The notes under the pieces: generated by a model | The model's database searches: none | Told to the model about the DNA's origin: nothing | Seen by the model: only the letters and a program-made list of their open reading frames with translations | Shown: positions 33,301 through 42,971 of the stretch, one piece after another | How positions within the stretch are numbered: the stretch's first letter is position 1 | How the letters are laid out: each line of letters opens with the position of its first letter | NCBI RefSeq assembly: GCF_010389155.1 | Contig: NC_057769.1 | Location: 15,996,735-16,060,734 of the forward strand | DNA: 64,000 nucleotides | Origin: Erigeron canadensis | Lineage: Eukaryota > Streptophyta > Magnoliopsida > Asterales > Asteraceae | Direction of reading: 5' to 3' | Program-made: the position numbers and the translations under genes

Positions 33301-34148
33301 ATGATGATTCAGGGGATGAGTCTGCTGGTTCGGATGATGGACATGATGAAGATGATGTTGATAGTTCCGACGGTTCTGCGGCTACAAATGCGACAGACAC
33401 AGATGATTCTGCTGCTGCTGAACGTCGAACTAAGATGATTCATGACGTCGCGGCTGCTTCTGAAAGTGATCATTCACATCAGTCGTTTGATCAAGAGGGT
33501 GTTGCGTTCCATAGAGAACGTAGAAGCAAGACTTGTCATGCTATTCCTGTTCTTTCAAATTCAGCTAACTCTACTCCTGCTGCTGCTGCTGCTGAGATTG
33601 ATCCTGATGTTGCAGCTCAGCATGATTCTGAATTACGTGAGATTTTTGAGGATATGGAAGATCCTGTAAATAGAGCAAGTTCGGTTAGTCCGGCGAAGAG
33701 GCACGGGAGTATTGATCTTCAATATACCAGAATTAAGCGTCGACGTGTTGTTGAAGCTTCTTCTGTAGCAATGCCTGATCCTCCAAGACCGACTGCTGCT
33801 GTTGCTCCTGTTCTTGGACGTCGTGTTGATCTTTTGGAGACCAGAGTTCGCACTTTGGAGTCTGATCTCACTGATACTCACGCTGCCTTAACATTTTTGA
33901 TCAACTGGGTCAAGAATCAAGGGGGAGAAGTTCCTGAAGAGGTCTGCAGATTGTCAGCGGTTCAACCAAGACGTCAGAATGACGATGATGATGCTGATAA
34001 TGCTGGTGAAAGGAATGTTTCTCGCCCAGTTGAAGATAGAGGAAAGGGTGCAGCGATCGAGGGGGAGACAGGAGGTGATATTTCTCAGCAAGGTGCTTCT
34101 GGTTCTGGTGCTGGTCCTTCTGGTGCTCATCGTGATTCAGGTTTCTAA
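30366..34148 (+). pseudogene. First part of the 3' gene of element A, split by a solo LTR
   Basis: ATG at 30366 starts MALAPRQFVKKHNIALNL and meets a stop after DQHNC. The frame continues to 30508, is interrupted by the solo LTR 30509-32555, and resumes in the same frame at the duplicated TCGCC with LVRQYIDSFW. Conserved blocks shared with B are RTILHLGAE, GRWRYLAYALLVCLSNHKAG, QIASQMVALVYNRPYLF, LLYPRFVMAIVRHF and DPPLFGHLVNPNYQ. Then come a long Asp/Ser tract (33240-33420), a basic cluster RIKRRRVV (about 33730), a coiled coil (VDLLETRVRTLESDLTD) and a Gly/Ser tail. No signal peptide or membrane segment is present. Outside the conserved domain it is quite unlike B. Function unknown; nuclear location is suggested by the basic cluster. 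Confidence 0.8.
30509..32555 (+). mobile_element. Solo Ty3-type LTR inside element A
   Basis: The sequence begins TGTAACAACCG and ends GTCGGGGTGTTACA, with the 5-bp duplication TCGCC at 30504-30508 and 32556-32560. The ends and the text before them (TTCCGCCGTAGTCGGGG) are typical of long Ty3 chromovirus-type LTRs, as I know them. No internal coding region is present, so it is a solo LTR left by recombination between two LTRs. It holds a 15-A run near 31091 and a CT-rich stretch near 31140-31290, and frames at 31410-31601 and 31780-32073 that I do not consider genes. Confidence 0.92.
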
Positions 34149-34318
34149 TTTTGATTATGATAAAGATTTTTAGATAGACTGTATAATTGATTGTGTGTAA
34201 TAAGTTATGACATTTTGTGTAATGAAAATGTAATTTATCTTATTTCAATGCAAGTACATTTCATCTTTATTATAATTGTCATGATTATTCCTTCTATTCT
34301 GGTGTTCATTTTGTGATC
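34149..34318 (+). other. Gap between the two parts of the 3' gene of A
   Basis: AT-rich, no open frame. It ends with GTTCATTTTGTGATCCAG, a possible 3' splice site directly before the conserved start of the second part. A 5' splice site was not identified with confidence. Confidence 0.4.
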
Positions 34319-35418
34319 CAGATTATACAGATTTATTCTTTGATGGTGATGAGCTCGAGGAAGGCGAATTTGTCCCTGAACCAAATCTAGATATATTCAA
34401 GAAGCCTTATGGGTTTGATGAAGTATGGGACTCAATTCCTGAAGATCCGTTGATTGAAGAGAATAGAGTGCTGGATCAGAAGAGTTCAGATGTTAGAGAA
34501 AGAATGCTTCAAGTCCCATTCAGCAGCCTAACTCAAGTTTTACATTTTGTTGTGTATGCTAAGAATGGTGATGTATCGATTCCATCTGACTATGAGGTTA
34601 ATGTGACAAGGCCATTCAATTCAAATGATTTTCCAGTTCCTCTCAGAGATGATGATTCATTACATATTATTGATCGACGTGTTCCCGAGAAAAGAGTGAA
34701 TGATTGGATAGTACATAGGGAAACGTGGAAACCGAATCTGTATTGGACTCATATCTCGGATAAAGATGCTGCAAAGTACAAGACAATCATCTGGAGTTGG
34801 TTTTATGATGATGAATTGAAGCTGTTTGTGCTTAAAAGACCAGAAGGTTGTCAGTACTTAGCGTGGTGTGAGAGACATTTCAGAAGTTTATGTGAAGAAG
34901 ATTTACATGAGCTTGGAAATAACTGGATTATCAATCCAAGCGATGATGGCTTAGCTGATGTTGTTGGTAAGAATCTCAGAAAAGATTTCTGGTTAAGGAA
35001 GAACATGAAAGATTCTGATAAACCACAGTTTAAGATCGAGCCAAGATCGAAGAAAAGAGTGGTTAAGCCAGATAAAACAGTTGAGTTTGTTCAACATGAT
35101 ATTAAGTGCATGATCAAGGTCCCTGCCAAGAAATGGGCACAAGATGTCTTAGACAAGATGGATAATTGGGAAATTGATCGAAATTCTGGTGAAGCCAAGA
35201 TGTATGCAGATTCAAAGAAGAAGATTTTGTTGAGAAGAGTTTATGATCCGATGCAGCTGGTGAACTTCTCAAGAAATGATCTGAGAAAGTTGTACGATAC
35301 AGAATGTTCGTTTTTGCCATTTTGGAAGCATGAAGAAAGTAGATATCGTAAGATACTTCAACTCTGCTTACATGAAGATATTCATGCAAATAGCAAAAGA
35401 TTGTTGTTTGATGAATGA
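34319..35418 (+). CDS. Second part of the 3' gene of element A, intact frame
   Basis: The frame is open from the CAG at 34316-34318 to the stop after LLFDE at 35418, about 365 residues. The first ATG in the frame is at 34450, but homology to B (ELEEGEF against MEEGEF) starts earlier, so the true start is probably a splice acceptor. Conserved blocks are WKPNLYWTHISDKDAAKY, IIWSWFYDDELKLFVLKR, EGCQYLAWCERHFRSL, YDPMQLVNFSRNDLRKLYD and ESRYRKILQLCLHEDIHANS. A Lys/Arg-rich middle (KPQFKIEPRSKKRVVKPDK) is missing from B. There is no signal peptide, membrane helix or known catalytic motif. It ends about 40 bases before the purine tract. Function unknown. Confidence 0.7.
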
Positions 35419-35455
35419 TCAGATTTTGAAGACTAAGAAATCGAAGGTGCTGCTG

Positions 35456-35468
35456 TCAATGGGGAGTT
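35456..35468 (+). other. Polypurine tract of element A
   Basis: CAATGGGGAGTT abuts the TG of the 3' LTR. It is the expected plus-strand primer, less G-rich than in B. Confidence 0.85.
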
Positions 35469-36105
35469 TGTTGATGTACGTTGATGTGACAACAACAACT
35501 TAGATTTGATATGTCGTTTAGATTGAGACATTATGTTAATTTATGTCGTATCTATATATGTAATTGATAGATTATGGACTTTATGTTTTGGTAATGATCG
35601 ATTACATGTTTTGGTGTTATATATATGTGTTATGTATGATGTTTGTTGTGTGATATACAAGTACAAACATAATATGTGTTAGGATTCCTTAATAACACTT
35701 AGGAATATAACTAAGTCTTATATCTAACGAAGATAAGGTATATCTTCGTTAGAGGCAAACGAAGATAAACTTCGTTTGGTACAAACGAAGATTAACTTCG
35801 TTACATGGGCTGGGCAGCTAAGTTCGTAAGAACAAAGCCCAGCAAGCCCAGTTTGACCTGAAACATATATATACGAATGAATACCCTAAAATACATGATC
35901 ACATTCGACAGATACGTACTCCAGACATCTAAGTTCGTTCTATAGCTTATAGAAACGAATATAGTATCATACGGCTGATTATCTACTTGATAATTAAGCG
36001 ATATACCCGTTTACTAATCAAACTAGTTATCTCGTGAGGATTCCGCACTTACGACATAATCATAGACGATCTCGAGAGCGATCTGTAGCTATCGAGGGAC
36101 TCACA
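35469..36105 (+). repeat. 3' LTR of element A
   Basis: 637 bp, same length as the 5' copy and about three base differences by eye (for example position 26 G/A and CACTCACGA against CACTTACGA in the stem-loop at 36032-36054, which still pairs through G-U). Ends GGACTCACA followed by the duplicated ACTAA. Confidence 0.97.
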
Positions 36106-37356
36106 ACTAACATCCTTTGACTTGACTTGACTGTCATTCTTAGGATTCTTGACCTTCCTATTTGGACATTCAATAGCTATATGACCTTTCTCACGACAAG
36201 TATAACACTTCTTTACTTGTTGTTTTCTAGATTGACCATTTTCTATTTCAGGGATTGGTATACCATATTGCTTCATTTCATTTATGGTATCAAGCGTCTG
36301 TATTGTTTCTTCCATAGTTTTTACTGGTTTAAAAGGAGCATAATGTCTATCCTTATATGGAATTTGTTCAGCTAACCATTCTTCTTTATTTTCCACACAC
36401 CAAACTTTATCAATTTTTGATTTAGGTTCAATCCTATTTATAGATACTTCTTTATCATAGAAAACTGTATCACGGTCTTTCAATGTGTAGTATACTACTT
36501 CATCTGGATTAAAACCTAATTTATTTTGTTGGTGATCTCTTTGTAGAAGTAAATCAGAATCTTTAGTCATGTTACTTTCCTTCTTAAGAATAACATTTTC
36601 AGCAGTTAAATTTTCTTTCAATTTCAATATCTCAAGTTTTAAATCTGACACCATTTTACAAACATCAATTATAGAAAACAAAGAACAAGATACCTTCTGA
36701 TCTGCAGCCTTGCAGTCTGCCATGTATGCAACAAAGTCTTCAGTTGTCACACCTTCAGGTATCACGAAGTTCTTGATTTGTTCTTCAATGGTCGTCATAG
36801 AAATGTCATCAACAGGACTCGATGACTCTTCCTTTTGTTCAGATGCTTTCATTGCTGTCATTTGTTCACTCTCAGATCTTACAGTCTCAGCAACATTACA
36901 TACATTCTTCTGAACTATCTCAGATGCACTTTCTTCACTTGAGTATACAGCATAATCAATTGTTGCAGCTACCTCATCATATAATTCTACCTTGTAGGCA
37001 TGATTCGAGGTATCATCGGATTGTGTATCCCATTGATAAGTACCATCCGGATTCTGAACAACAACAGCCTTTGACTCCGAAAATGGTGACGAAACTGGCT
37101 GTTGTGGAGTAGCAGGATATGTAATCATTGCTTGAGTTTTATGATTACTCGGAGGAATACCACCTTGATTGTAATTTTGACGACCAGCAACGGTATTATC
37201 AATCCTCTTAGGTCTTTGACACTCTCTTGCAAAGTGACCAAATCCATCGCAGTTATAACATTTCACCTTGGATTTGTCAAAGCCTTTAGTGCCATTACCT
37301 ATAGGTCTCCCAATTCTCTGAGTGAATCTTCTGACCTTAATAGTGAGCATAGCTAG
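36106..37356 (-). pseudogene. Central part of element B gag
   Basis: On the minus strand the frame enters at 37356, where it continues gag from 40453 across the solo LTR (duplicated GCTAG, frame kept). It carries the first CCHC knuckle CYNCDGFGHFARECQRP, an acidic stretch with KAVVVQNPDGTYQW, the conserved TTEDFVAYMADCKAADQKV, a coiled coil (LKLEILKLKENL), PVKTMEETIQTLD and the second CCHC knuckle CYTCREKGHIAIECP. It runs without a stop to 36111, where element A is inserted. This shows that A and the solo LTR entered a gag frame that was still open. Gag would assemble particles and bind RNA. Confidence 0.88.
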
Positions 37357-40300
37357 TGTAACACCCGTCATTTAAAAATCTGGATTTCAAAAACTTTGCC
37401 AAACGGCGTTTAAAAAGTAGCGGAAAAGGATCACTTTAAAACAGCCCCATCCGTAACCGGATGGTACCTTTATAAAATGGTGTTACTAACGTGCATCATC
37501 AAAACAATATAAATAAAATCCAAGTTATGGCACCAACATAAATGCCATCATTATTACATGTTCATAAATCATAAATGAAAGTAGCCAAAACGTAAGGCTA
37601 AGGGAAGTCTAAGCATTCAACAATCTATGCTAGTCTACTTTATTACTTCTACCCATCTCACCGAGCTAATCCTTTCCTAGCTCAAGCTTGCTTATCCTGA
37701 AGGCACAACATTTTCAAAGAACAAGTGTTAGCTAATAAATTAGCTAAGTAAGATAACATAATTTGAAAACATTTGCCGATTCATAATATATTAACAAAAC
37801 ATATCACATCAGAAGATAAACATGACACAATAGGATCATCATATTCCTAATGTGCCTAGAATTCCTTTCTTATCTTTCTTTCTTTACTTCGTTTCTTTAC
37901 CTAGACGTAGGCTAAGTGACTTACGTCACTTACATAGGGATGTGGGGTTTGTGTGCAGGCGATCGGAGACCATACATGGAGTCCCACACCCGACATGATG
38001 GGTAAACCTTTCGGTGATCCATCGGCGTCGTTAAGGAATTGACAAAGTCATTTCCAACTGAATAAACCGTTTATGCCTTTGTGCAATGGTGGTTAGTTAA
38101 TCCACCCGGAATACTCAAACGTAACTATGCCACGGGAGGTATCATGATTCCCAAACCACGTGACCACGTACGCCCTAGCTCCGAGGAACTAGCACGGGTT
38201 AAGCTTAACACAACATCTTGAATATGCTCGAGACTTCTTAATTATATTAGATTAGGCTACACTTTCACCTAAACTAATCACATACATCATCTTTTACTTT
38301 AGGGCCCTTATTCGTGCACGTGTCATGGCAATCCTATTTATATGTCTAGTGACTAGGTGTTCAAGCCATGCAAACATTCATAAAAACATTTCATTATTTC
38401 ATTTCACATGCATAACATCATACATTTAAATCATTCATATCTTACCATACATCATCAATGGTAATCATCCCATATCCCATAAAGCCTCCCATATAATCCC
38501 ATAATCATAGTATGCAATTATATTCATTTGGGGGTTTCAACTTATACAAACTATATTTTGTTGTACCCTCAGGTGACGAAAAATGTTATCTTACCTCATT
38601 AAGAATGCAATAACAAAGTGTCACACCAATTAAGACTCAACAGTAAATGCTCAAACCTTCAGAACCTACGATGTACGAAAGAGTCCTATTAATTGCTAAT
38701 TTACTCACTATCATTGTCTTTTCATGAGGACTCAACATCATGCTTTTATTAGTAAATACGTTTAATTTAAGGTGTTAAATATTCAATAACATTTAGTTTA
38801 ATAATGACAATTTCAATCTCGAACTACAAGATTCAAAAATGACAATTTCAATCTTGAACCATAAAGATCAAAAATTACAATTTAAATCTCACAAGATTCA
38901 AAACACAATTTCAATCTTGCAAGTACCAAATATGTCAATTCGGAACTGTAAGGATCAAAACTGTCAATTTCAAAACTGTAGGGATCAAAACTGTCACTTT
39001 TCAAACTATAGGGATTAAAATCGTCACTTTCAAAACTACAGGGGTCAAAACTGTCATTTTTGAAACTACAGGGACCGTTTATGTCAAATCAAAAACTTCA
39101 GGGACCAAAACTATCATTTTCGAAACTACAGGGCCGTTTATGTCAAATCCGAAACTTCAGGGACCAAAACTGTCATTTTCGAAACTACAAGGACCGTTTT
39201 GTCAAATCAGAAACTTCAGGGACCGAGAACAACGAATATGAAACTGCAGGGACTAAAACTGCAAATTCTGATAGCTGCTGACATCATGGTGACATCAGCA
39301 AGATGATGCAGCATGATGTCACCTGATGTGACATGGTTCTCGACGGGGCTTTGGAACAAATTGAGCTGCTTTCTTTTTCTTTTTTTTTTTTATCAAATTG
39401 CTAAATGTATGAACCTTCAAAACACGATATCTAATTCGTTATCAAACGGATTTAGACGATTCTTTTTGCAAAATATTTGTTTTTCATGAAGAATATAACT
39501 CCAGAAAATAATTTATTTTAATTTAATTTTTAAAGAATAAACAACAAAAACGTTACAACATCTTTATAAATCTTTAAAACAAGATTCCCGGTTCGTTATT
39601 CAACCAAATCAAGTGATTCTTTTTGCAAAACTCATGATTTTCAGTAGAGAATCTAATTCCAGAAGAAAATCCCATTTTAAAAGTTTTTTTCTTCAGATCT
39701 AATGAAAAAGACATTAAACACGTTTACAAATCGATTTGAAATCTATATGTATGAATCAAAATACTTTCAAATAACTACATAACATTGAAATACATCAAAA
39801 GAGAATGATTTTACTGTACTTAACCCTTCTTGTAAAACCGTCATCATTGAGATCCCAAAATAACCTCGAAAACGTTAATTTTCGATATCAAAATCTCTAG
39901 ACACAAGCAAGGATCATTATAATGAACACATAATGAACAAGAATATGTTACCTACTGATTTCCAGGAAGTAACTCATGAAATTTGAGAGAAAAAGATGGA
40001 GAAAAGTGAGAGAATGGTAAAACTTAGTGAAAATAGGTTATTAGATGATAATGATTATTTAAAAGGAGGTTATCATACTTGGTTTAACCTAATGGACCAG
40101 ATTTTATCTTTAAATTTCGTGCATAAGGTTTGGGCTTGGCTAAAGTCCACTACAACAAGTCCAAAAAGTCATTTTAGCATAAAAACTAGGGTCCGAAGCT
40201 AATATGTTTACTAATGGATGACTAATTAACGTCTTAAGCACATAATGGTGAACCGACACACCATATTAGCATCACATAACTCAATAACTTATTCACATAT

Positions 40301-40452
40301 AGGAACATTAATCATCGTTTATCATCAAATTAATCGCCTAGCAATTAACGAAACTAGCGGCGTTAAAGATCAACTAACGATAAACCGATAGAAGTTGCCG
40401 ACTGACTAACGACAAAGTCAAGGTCAAAGATCAAAAAGTTTAGGATGTTACA
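37357..40452 (-). mobile_element. 3.1-kb solo Ty3-type LTR inside element B gag
   Basis: The plus-strand ends are TGTAACACCC and GGATGTTACA. The duplicated target GCTAG flanks them (37352-37356 and 40453-40457). On the minus strand the beginning TGTAACATCCTAAACTTTT resembles the start of the Ty3-type LTR at 45050 (TGTAACATCCCAAACTTTT), so I place it on the minus strand. It contains a tandem array at 38930-39270 and no protein-coding region. The length is within the known range for Tekay/Del-type LTRs. Confidence 0.9.
38930..39270. repeat. Minisatellite inside the 3.1-kb solo LTR
   Basis: About ten imperfect units of roughly 30-35 bp, each with AAACTACAGGGACC (or GGGATC) followed by AAAACTGTCATTTTCG or GTTTATGTCAAATC. 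Two unit types alternate in the right half, giving a higher-order period of about 65 bp. An earlier, more decayed run with caatttcaatct lies at 38810-38930. Confidence 0.8.
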
Positions 40453-41531
40453 GCTAGCTGCCATTGTAGATCCATTTCTTTCAAATCATCAGGATCTATC
40501 TGATTGTAATCCTCATCAATTACTGCAGGATCAGTAATCTTTCCTCCGATAAATGCTTTATAAGCATTACAAAAGGCTGAGTAAACACTCATTCTACCTT
40601 CTGCAGAACTCATACTCATTGGCATAGAGTGGAAAGATTGTACATTGCTCTTAACATTCGTATGTGCATTGTCATAAGCAACATATCTAGCAATACCTTC
40701 AGCATCTACTATTGGTGTAGCTTCTGCACCACTTAGAAATGCATTGTTTCCCGAGCTAGAACTTGCTAAATGAACAGACTTAGCATGATATAAAGATGGA
40801 TCTTGTGTGAAATCCGAATGAGTATCTTTAATTCTTCTCTTCATGTCTTTGTTCTTCAGCTTGGAAACTACCTTTTCAAAGTCCCATGTACTGTATTCCT
40901 GATCATCTTGAAGTTGATGAACATAATCAGTCCATGTCTTAGGCAATGAGTCCAAAAACTTATCAACTAGCTCAGTTTGAGGATAAACAGCCTCAAAATA
41001 CGACAACTCAGTGGTCAAATGACTGAATCGAATAATAATCTCGTCAAGAGATTCTCCTTTCAGTCCATTAAAGGCTTCATACTGGCGCTTCAGGAGTTTG
41101 ATACGATTCTTCTTCAAGGTTACATCACCATCACAATATCTTTCAAGAGCGTCCCATAAGTCCTTTGAAGTAGTGTACTTTTTGAACAAATGTACACTAT
41201 CTTGAGGCAAGGCCATAATAAGAGTGGACAAGGCCTTTCCCTCAATTGCGTATCTTTTACGTTCTTCAATCGGCATATCAGCATAACTATACCTACTGAT
41301 CACTCCATTTTTCTCATACGAAGGCCAATCAAAACCTTGAGTTATCACAAGCCACATTTCCATGTCAGTGAGACGAATGTAGTCTTCAAAACGTCTCTTC
41401 CACATCCAATAATTTTCCAAACGGAACAACTTTGGAGGTGTGTTTCCACGACCAACCTCATGATCGTGGATGATCATCTGGCTGATAAGTAGGGCATTAG
41501 GAGGGTTTGCGGCAGCTGGTATAGTCGTCAT
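40453..41531 (-). pseudogene. N-terminal part of element B gag
   Basis: ATG at 41531-41529 starts MTTIPAAANPPNALLISQMI. An earlier in-frame ATG (41693) would add a repetitive CHVYFV-type leader translation and is not conserved in A. The UBN2-type copia gag domain has RLENYWMWKRRFEDYIRLTD, MWLVITQGFDWPSYEK, EERKRYAIEGKALSTLIMAL, YTTSKDLWDALERYCDGD, KNRIKLLKRQYEAFNGLKGE and LVDKFLDSLPKTWTDYV. The frame is open to the solo LTR insertion at 40453 (QIDPDDLKEMDLQWQLA) and then continues at 37356. The frame shows no stop up to that point, so this is the best kept gag of the three elements. It would form the particle shell. Confidence 0.9.
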
Positions 41532-41910
41532 TTCGAATCTTTCAGTAAACAAATCAAATGAAATAACACTAAGTTCGTGTGATACGAAGTACACGTGACA
41601 CGAGGCACGAAGTATATGTGGCACAAAGTACGAAGTATATGTGGCACGAAGCACGAAGTATACGTGGCACGTAGAACAAAGAACACTAGTCACGACCTAA
41701 GTCACGAAGAGTGGTTCGCGCTGACGTGGCACGACGTTAACACAAAGTCAACAGATGACGTGAACATGAACACAAAGTTCACCTCGTGTTGACGTATGCA
41801 CGAAGTAACACGAAGAATAGCACAAAAATCCTTTTTAACACGAATTTCAAAACGAATTTGCAATCAATAGCCAATCAAACGATCTTAAACCTTCTGGTAA
41901 TCAACCTTAG
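41532..41910 (-). promoter_or_regulatory. 5' leader of element B, rich in the CACGAA word
   Basis: The leader between primer site and gag repeats CACGAAGTA/TTCGTG about twenty times. At 41580-41670 the repeats form an imperfect tandem array (CACGAAGTATATGTGG-type units of about 22 bp). TGACGT occurs several times as well. This is the B counterpart of the AACGAA-rich leader of A and the ACACGCA-rich leader of C. Confidence 0.7.
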
Positions 41911-41923
41911 GGCTCTGATACCA
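41911..41923 (-). other. Primer binding site of element B
   Basis: Plus-strand ggctctgatacca is TGGTATCAGAGCC on the minus strand, complementary to the 3' end of initiator tRNA-Met, two bases inside the LTR edge. Confidence 0.95.
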
Positions 41924-41925
41924 CT

Positions 41926-42608
41926 TGTAAGGTGCCCTATTGTTGTGTGGATCGTAATAAGATGTGATTCGTTATGTCAAGAGTGCGGAATCCTCTTGAG
42001 ACAACTAGATTGCTATTGCCTTCCCTCGATTAATAAGCAATTAACCAACCTAAGGAGATGCACAAGGCTTGTGGTTCGTGTAGGAGGTCACACGAAGGAA
42101 CAATTAACCTTGATTCGTGTATAATTAAAATGATTCACTAAGATCTACAATGATTAACCTAATTCCATAGATTAGGACTTGTATTTATACTAGTTATGTA
42201 TTGGATCGTGTGGGCTTAGGCCTTAATCGAAGATTAGGCCCGAAACAATAAGCCAATCGACTTGCCTCGTGCTGATGTCAGCACGAGGTTGTTCCTTCAT
42301 ACTGATGACGTCAGCACGAGGGACGACCTTTGACTCTTTGTTTAGCTTCGTTTGGCTCGTACATAACATCCAATCATCGTTCAAGTGTTCTACGATACTT
42401 ATAAACCTTGATTCTATGTTCTTGTACCTGCAAAATAATATATAACACACAAACACAATACAAAACATAAACAGATATAATATTGAAGTTCAACTGTAAT
42501 CATTAAATATCAACACAAGTTCTTATTTAAATGATTACAAACATAGTTCCTAAACATAAACGATAATCAAATCTATGTTGCGATTGTCACAACGAACCTA
42601 CATCTACA
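41926..42608 (-). repeat. 5' LTR of element B
   Basis: 683 bp, matching 9043-9724. It is followed by the duplicated ATTTT at 42609-42613. The stem-loop near its end lies at 41977-41999. The palindrome around 42264-42287 has one central change (TGATGTCA for TGACGTCA). Confidence 0.95.
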
Positions 42609-42971
42609 ATTTTTTAATGCTAACCAAAGTTGTTTTGATGTATTGAATCCATTAAATAAATGTAATATTTCTTGTGGCAATGACATTTTTAAACATGATA
42701 GTGCTTTTTTTTCTGCCTCATACAATTTTTTATTGGATTCAGTCATATCTTGTTAAGCATAAACTTTGTTAACACCACTGTCCTCATATGTTGGGGCACT
42801 ATATCCTTCGGTCATACAAGTCCACATTCTAATATCCTTGAATTACATAAAGGATTCGAATCGACCTTTACAAGAAAAGTATTGGTCAATGATCATTAGC
42901 TTGGGTGGTGAATTACCCTTACCAGTTTCATGGTCCATTAGTATTAGCTGGTTAAGATAGTTTGTGGCCAT
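42609..42971 (-). pseudogene. N-terminal part of element C gag
   Basis: ATG at 42971-42969 starts MATNYLNQLILMDHETGKGN and continues PPKLMIIDQYFSCKGRFESF. Then a stop, KDIRMWTCMTEGYSAPTYED, another stop, and KKLYEAEKKALSCLKMSLPQ. These match the gag N-termini of A and B (PPKLFRLENYWMWKRRFEDY in B). The domain is cut at 42609 by element B and continues at 9042. Two internal stops, as well as later breaks, mark an old copy. Confidence 0.8.

Larger units (their letters stand above)
20558..36105 (+). mobile_element. Element A: young SIRE-type copia element with both LTRs
   Basis: Two 637-bp LTRs (20558-21194 and 35469-36105) bound a 15,548-bp element flanked by the 5-bp duplication ACTAA (20553-20557 and 36106-36110). 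Only about three base differences between the LTRs are seen by eye, so insertion was recent. Order: LTR, primer site, word-rich leader, gag, protease, integrase, RNase H (RT core deleted), conserved non-coding block, AT-rich spacer, promoter-like spacer and leader, first part of the 3' gene (interrupted by a 2,047-bp solo LTR), second part, purine tract, LTR. It lies in the gag of element B in the opposite orientation. Confidence 0.97.
9043..42608 (-). mobile_element. Element B: SIRE-type copia element with both LTRs
   Basis: Element B reads on the minus strand between two LTRs (right 41926-42608 is 5', left 9043-9724 is 3') and is flanked by the direct repeat ATTTT (9038-9042 and 42609-42613). 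Removing nested element A and one solo LTR leaves about 14.9 kb, large for a copia element but normal for SIRE/Maximus. Order: LTR, primer site, leader, gag, protease, integrase, RT/RNase H, conserved non-coding block, spacer with promoter-like motifs, two-part 3' gene, purine tract, LTR. The LTRs differ at about 20 positions by eye, mostly C/T or G/A. Stops and frameshifts break several frames, so it is not autonomous now. Confidence 0.95.

Noticed and set aside
33082..33438. Long frames in other phases of the 3' gene (also 12028-12339 and 12547-12924)
   Set aside because: Leucine- and methionine-rich shadows of the acidic and proline-rich parts; no conservation between A and B.
30366..34148. 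3' gene as a retroviral-type envelope
   Set aside because: I find no signal peptide, fusion peptide or membrane helix in A or B. The acidic tract, basic cluster and coiled coil fit a nuclear protein better.
20558..36105. Element A as an active autonomous retrotransposon
   Set aside because: The LTRs are nearly identical, but the RT core is missing and gag, protease and integrase have stops.
37357..40452. Whole Ty3 element instead of a solo LTR
   Set aside because: No gag, protease, RT or integrase text was found, no internal LTR boundary with primer site, and one perfect TSD flanks the unit.
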